Below are positions 5,964 through 6,218 of a DNA stretch of 6,218 bases, one piece after another. Below the pieces are notes generated by a model, which saw only the letters and a program-made list of their open reading frames with translations, did no database searches and had not been told where the DNA came from. Where the stretch lies: the NCBI GenBank assembly GCA_002362595.1, contig DEUO01000107.1, positions 1 through 6,218 of the forward strand, given 5' to 3'. Every line of letters starts with the position of its first letter. Position 1 is the first letter of the stretch. The DNA comes from Caryophanales bacterium UBA3260 (GTDB taxonomy: Bacteria > Bacillota_I > Bacilli_A > RF39 > UBA660). Made by a program: the position numbers and the translations under genes.

Positions 5964-6218
5964 TTATTTTAACATTTTCTCTATAATAGTTTTCTTTTTT
6001 ATTTTAAAGAAAATAATTTCAATGATTATAATGAATATCATAGCCATTATGTAACTTCCTAATGTGAAATAATATCTATCTGTTAAGGGAAGTAATACTG
6101 GTAGTAGACCAATTAAGATAGATAAAAACATTGGTACTAAATTAATTAGTCTTTGTTTAATTATTACGTTATCATCTTTTTCTATTTTTTCGATAAATAT
6201 AAGGTCTAGAAGAAGACA
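5964..6218 (-). CDS. Unrecognised membrane protein, 3' end only (84 residues, start outside the window)
   Basis: The minus-strand frame is open from the window edge to a TAA at 5966-5964, giving 84 residues of a protein whose beginning lies to the right. The visible part starts with a short hydrophobic run (CLLLDLIFI), then a charged stretch with EKIEKDD (10-16). Two clear hydrophobic helices follow, at about 24-45 (from LINLVPMFLS) and 56-71 (YIMAMIFIIII...), and then a lysine-rich tail KIKKKTIIEKMLK. The positive tail suggests a cytoplasmic C-terminus. It is followed at once by a terminator, which supports it being a real gene end. I do not recognise the family; it could be a small membrane protein or the end of a longer one. 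An internal ATG (residue 30) lies within the first helix and is an unlikely start. Confidence 0.72.
   Translation of the reverse strand, partial: CLLLDLIFIEKIEKDDNVIIKQRLINLVPMFLSILIGLLPVLLPLTDRYYFTLGSYIMAMIFIIIIEIIFFKIKKKTIIEKMLK

Overview
The window is strongly AT-rich DNA of low-GC Gram-positive (Firmicutes/Bacillota) type. The signs are a T-box riboswitch, a 550-residue clostridial-style glutamyl-tRNA synthetase, consensus sigma-A-like promoters and GGAG-type ribosome binding sites. Tryptophan is encoded by TGG where I checked, so nothing suggests the Mycoplasma code. I cannot name the genus; a gut-type clostridium or an Erysipelotrichia/RF39-like Bacilli lineage would fit. All recognised genes lie on the minus strand, so transcription runs right to left.

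Layout in the direction of transcription: (1) 6218-5964, the 3' part of an unrecognised small membrane protein gene cut by the window edge, followed by a hairpin terminator (5950-5923). (2) An extended -10 promoter at about 5912-5940 drives a tight three-gene cluster. It holds a phytoene-dehydrogenase-like FAD oxidoreductase (5888-4371), then after 2 bp a ferredoxin-reductase-like protein with a C-terminal plant-type [2Fe-2S] domain (4368-3214), then after 15 bp an AI-2E/YtvI-family membrane protein (3198-1957). (3) A perfect consensus promoter (TTGACA, 17 bp, TATAAT) touches the stop codon of the AI-2E gene. It drives a glutamate-specific T-box leader (specifier GAA, UGGUACC bulge, antiterminator and competing terminator) and gltX (1688-36). 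(4) At the left edge, positions 1-20 look like the terminal inverted repeat of an IS3-family (IS150-group) insertion sequence that continues outside the window.

The T-box and gltX form a classic amino-acid-sensing unit: uncharged tRNA-Glu stabilises the antiterminator and raises synthetase expression. The least explained part is the oxidoreductase pair. A CrtI-fold flavoprotein of unknown substrate is translationally coupled to an electron-transfer protein whose four iron-sulfur cysteines are intact but whose FAD- and NAD(P)H-binding signatures are degenerate. They are probably a dedicated redox partnership; substrate, electron donor and the role of the membrane protein are unknown. No CRISPR array, tRNA, rRNA or phage gene was seen.
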